This document shows, in pieces, positions 61,417 through 64,000 of a stretch of DNA of 64,000 bases. The first letter of the stretch is position 1. Every line of letters starts with the position of its first letter. Origin of the DNA: Bradyrhizobium tropiciagri (lineage in GTDB: Bacteria > Pseudomonadota > Alphaproteobacteria > Rhizobiales > Xanthobacteraceae); contig NZ_JAFCKF010000001.1 of NCBI RefSeq assembly GCF_018130545.1, positions 1,054,001 to 1,118,000 of the forward strand, given 5' to 3'. The position numbers and the translations under genes are program-made. The notes under the pieces were generated by a model. The model had not been told where the DNA came from and ran no database searches. It saw only the letters and a program-made list of their open reading frames with translations.

Positions 61417-63042
61417 CTACCCCGCCGGCTGGAACGAGTCCGCGCGCGCCATCGCCCAGGCGTCGCGGAAGCGGGGATCCTGGGTGCCTTCGAGCAGTTC
61501 GCCCGGGCGCAGCGTCGGATAGAGCTGTGCGAAGGTGCGGACGTCGGTGGTCGAGGTCCGCTGCGAGAAGTGGATCGGGCGCAGCTCCTTGGTGTGCTCG
61601 AGGCCGGCGGCGGCGAGCAGCTCGGTCAGCGCGTGCAGGGTCGAGTGGTGATAGTTGTACACGCGCTCGATCTTGTCCGGCACGTAGAGCGCGCGGTTGC
61701 GGATCGGATCCTGCGAGGTGACGCCGGTCGGGCAGCGATCAGTGTGGCAGCTCAGCGACTGGATGCAGCCGAGCGCGAACATGAAGCCGCGCGCCGAATT
61801 GCACCAGTCAGCCCCGATCGCCATCGCGCGCGCCATGTCGAACGCGGTCGCGATCTTGCCGGAGGCGCCGATCTTGATGCGATCGCGCGCGCCGATGCCG
61901 ATCAGCGCGTTATGGACGAAATTGACGCCCTCGCGCATCGGCATGCCCAGATGATCCATGAACTCGAGCGGCGCCGCGCCGGTGCCGCCTTCATTGCCGT
62001 CGACCACGATGAAGTCGGGATACAGCCCGCTCTCCTTCATCGCCTTGCAGATCGCGAGGAACTCCCAGGGATGGCCGATGCACATCTTGAAGCCGGCCGG
62101 CTTGCCGCCGGACAGTTTTCGCATGTTCGCGACGAATTCCATCATCTGGATCGGCGTCGAGAACGCCTTGTGATAGGCCGGCGAGATGCAGTCCTCGCCC
62201 ATCGGCACGCCGCGGATCTTGGAAATCTCCTCGGAGACCTTCGCCGCCGGCAGCACGCCGCCATGGCCGGGCTTGGCGCCCTGGCTGATCTTGAGCTCGA
62301 CCATCTTGATCTGGTCGTCGCCCGCGACGCTGGCGAACAGCTCCGGGTTGAAGGTGCCGTCGCGGTTGCGGCAGCCGAAATAGCCGGAGCCGACCTCCCA
62401 GATGATATCGCCGCCCATCTCGCGGTGATAGGGGCTGACGCCGCCTTCGCCGGTGTCGTGGGCGAAGCCGCCCTTCTTGGCGCCGGCATTGAGCGCTCGC
62501 ACCGCGTTCGGGCTGAGCGCGCCGAAACTCATCGCCGAGATGTTGAAGACCGAGGCCGAATACGGTCTGGCGCAATCGGGGCCGCCGATGGTGATGCGGA
62601 ATTTCTCATCGGCTTTCGGCTTCGGCGCCACCGAGTGGTGCATCCACTCATAGCCTTCGCGATAGACATCCTCCTGGGTGCCGAACGGCCGCTTGTCGAG
62701 CACCATCTTGGCGCGCTGATAGACCACCGCGCGGGTGTCGCGCGAGAATGGCATGCCGTCCTTCTCGCTCTCGAAGAAATACTGCCGCATCTCTGGGCGG
62801 ATTTCCTCGAGCAGGAAGCGAACATGCGCCGAGATCGGGTAGTTGCGCAGCACCGCATGATTCTTCTGCGTCAGGTCGCGGATGCCGAGGAACGTCAGCG
62901 CGCCGAAGATGACCAGCGGGATCAGGACGATCTTGAAGACCTTATGGTCGAAAATTCCAACCAGCAGCAGCAGCGTGGTGACGACGGCGCAGATCGTCAG
63001 CACGATGAAGCGCGGCGAGAACGGAAGCAGCATCGTATCCAT
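61417..63042 (-). CDS. FMN-binding glutamate synthase-like protein, membrane-anchored
   Basis: A 541-residue protein. Two N-terminal helices (FIVLTICAVVTTLLLLVGIF and VFKIVLIPLVIFGALTFLGI) anchor it in the membrane. The rest is the glutamate synthase FMN/Fe-S barrel with SAMSFGALSPNAVRALNAGA, ISQGAKPGHGGVLPAAKVSE, FIVVDGNEGGTGAAPLEFMD and the cysteine cluster SCHTDRCPTGV. There is no glutaminase domain. GGAGGGG precedes the ATG. Members of this family are annotated in many bacteria without an assigned reaction; synthesis of glutamate is not assured. Confidence 0.9.
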   Translation of the reverse strand: MDTMLLPFSPRFIVLTICAVVTTLLLLVGIFDHKVFKIVLIPLVIFGALTFLGIRDLTQKNHAVLRNYPISAHVRFLLEEIRPEMRQYFFESEKDGMPFSRDTRAVVYQRAKMVLDKRPFGTQEDVYREGYEWMHHSVAPKPKADEKFRITIGGPDCARPYSASVFNISAMSFGALSPNAVRALNAGAKKGGFAHDTGEGGVSPYHREMGGDIIWEVGSGYFGCRNRDGTFNPELFASVAGDDQIKMVELKISQGAKPGHGGVLPAAKVSEEISKIRGVPMGEDCISPAYHKAFSTPIQMMEFVANMRKLSGGKPAGFKMCIGHPWEFLAICKAMKESGLYPDFIVVDGNEGGTGAAPLEFMDHLGMPMREGVNFVHNALIGIGARDRIKIGASGKIATAFDMARAMAIGADWCNSARGFMFALGCIQSLSCHTDRCPTGVTSQDPIRNRALYVPDKIERVYNYHHSTLHALTELLAAAGLEHTKELRPIHFSQRTSTTDVRTFAQLYPTLRPGELLEGTQDPRFRDAWAMARADSFQPAG

Positions 63043-63500
63043 CAGAATCCCCTCCGGTCTGCCCTGACTACCCTGTCGATCGTGAGCCTAATCCAACTCG
63101 CGGAACAAGTGCACTACGGTTATACGGCCGAGCAGTCACAGATGTGACAACCGCCCGGATGGGCGGGTGCCGCGGTCCGTCAAATTGAAACGAAGTCGCC
63201 TTTTGCAGTGCAACGAAGAAGAACGCGGTGTCTGCACTCCCTCTCCCGCTTGCGGGCAGGGCTATCGCACATAGCCTGCCTCCGCATCGGAGCACTGCCA
63301 AAACATTGAAAACAACCCCATGCAAAGTAGCCGGCGGCGTTCCGGCATTCGACATGGCGACTTGACATGTCGGGCAAATCGGCGGCATTATTCTATTATC
63401 CAGAAAATATGCAGACGCGCCGCGCGTGGGACGTGGCCGTAGCCATATGCGACTGCCCTGCGCCTGCGGGGGAGAGCTGAAAAGGTGGAGCGCCGCCGCC
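63043..63500. other. Intergenic region between glutamate synthase-like and patatin genes
   Basis: 458 bp with no recognisable gene. It contains a CCCTCTCCCGCTTGCGGGCA-type hairpin near 63240-63262 and an AT-rich patch near 63380-63415. It should hold the promoter of the minus-strand gene at 61417-63042 and 3' sequence of the patatin gene. Confidence 0.5.
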
Positions 63501-64000
63501 TCAATGGTCGTGCGGCTGCAATTCGTGCGGGATGTGGCCCGGCCTCAGGCCGTCGCTGGCAAGCCACGCATTGGTGGTGTCCAGCGCGCGGGCGATGTGA
63601 TCGGAGGTCCGCGAGAAATCGTAGGGCGAACCGACCAGCGGGCAAAGCGGCGGCACCACGAAATACTCGACGTCGGGCCCGATATTCTCGAGCTCGTTGA
63701 CGAGCTGTCGCGCGATCAACAGCGTCAGCGCATGCAGCGCGTTGGCTAGCGCGCCGACCGGCGGCGCCTGGTTGGCGCAGGCATGCCCGGTCGGCAGCAC
63801 GATCAGGCGTTTTGCCCCGTGCTTCACGGCAACCCGGACCGGCGTGTTGCTGGAGATCGCGCCATCGGCGAGGTAGTGATCGCGGTAATGCACCGGCGTG
63901 AACGCGCCGGGGATCGCGGTCGATGCGACGATCGCCTCTGCCGCCGAGCCTTCCGACAGCACCACGCTGTCGCCGCTGATGATGTCGGTGGTGACGATGT
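63501..64000 (-). CDS. Patatin-like phospholipase, N-terminus outside window
   Basis: The C-terminal 166 residues or so of a patatin-family lipid acyl hydrolase. The visible segment starts IVTTDIISGDSVVLSEG and continues with the catalytic dyad Asp in HYLADGAISSNTP (DGA motif). The Ser nucleophile (GxSxG) would lie beyond the right edge. The C-terminus ends in a His-rich stretch (PGHIPHELQPHDH). No neighbour indicates the lipid substrate. Confidence 0.85.
   Translation of the reverse strand, partial: IVTTDIISGDSVVLSEGSAAEAIVASTAIPGAFTPVHYRDHYLADGAISSNTPVRVAVKHGAKRLIVLPTGHACANQAPPVGALANALHALTLLIARQLVNELENIGPDVEYFVVPPLCPLVGSPYDFSRTSDHIARALDTTNAWLASDGLRPGHIPHELQPHDH

Noticed and set aside
63238-63262. 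Hairpin CCCTCTCCCGCTTGCGGGCA-type as a distinct regulatory site
   Set aside because: Stem is imperfect and resembles worn copies of the common hairpin repeats; I can say no more than repeat debris.

Overview
The window is high-GC DNA with dense, very GC-rich codon use, Bradyrhizobium-like in gene content: several ABC uptake operons of rhizobial type, a liv operon carrying an acyl-CoA ligase, a Bug/TctC receptor cluster, an OmpA-like/OprB fusion porin, and families of short palindromic intergenic repeats that I know from Bradyrhizobium and Rhodopseudomonas genomes. Bradyrhizobium or a close relative is the best guess. It looks chromosomal: I see no IS element, integrase, phage gene, CRISPR array, tRNA or rRNA.

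Layout. 1-6527: a peptide-type ABC operon on the minus strand (receptor, two permeases, an ATPase cut by the left edge) and a divergent paralogous receptor. 6711-14684: a CHASE2 class III nucleotide cyclase, a 1390-residue FecR/VCBS-repeat surface protein without signal peptide, and a divergent LapG-like cysteine peptidase; the 593 bp between the last two contain two CRP-like boxes. 14844-21780: a livHMGF-type transporter with an acyl-CoA ligase and a receptor. 22076-24345: a two-gene ABC exporter. 24354-30136: hydrolases, an amidohydrolase, a double GNAT protein, an M29 aminopeptidase and a carboxymuconolactone-decarboxylase-like protein. 30273-33878: a catabolic operon (Bug receptor, two dehydrogenases, GntR/UTRA regulator) behind a pair of matching 16-bp operators. 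34866-39199: DUF1330 protein, SDR, ThDP decarboxylase and dienelactone hydrolase. 39465-42811: a PAS-LuxR regulator, a membrane-bound cyclic-nucleotide-binding protein and several small lineage-type genes. 42821-45912: an ATP-grasp ligase translationally coupled to an HExxH metallopeptidase, and a hydroxylaminobenzene-mutase-like membrane protein. 45982-48050: an ECF42-type sigma factor with two DGPF/YCII proteins. 48246-52560: a tightly overlapping operon of an NMT1/THI5-type transporter, a 2-hydroxyacid dehydrogenase and a secreted Inh-like protein, divergent from a creatininase-family enzyme. 53660-59645: a CsoR/RcnR-type metal repressor behind a large perfect inverted repeat, small unknown proteins, a variant NRAMP transporter and a porin with a Fur/Mur-like box. 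59949-64000: FAD monooxygenase, an FMN glutamate-synthase-like protein and a partial patatin.

How parts may work together (inference): the cyclase, the CRP-like boxes and the adhesin/peptidase pair could form a cAMP-controlled surface adhesion module, and 54043-59645 could be a metal homeostasis block from regulator through inner-membrane transporter to outer-membrane channel. All functions come from reading translated sequence and motifs; no database search was possible.
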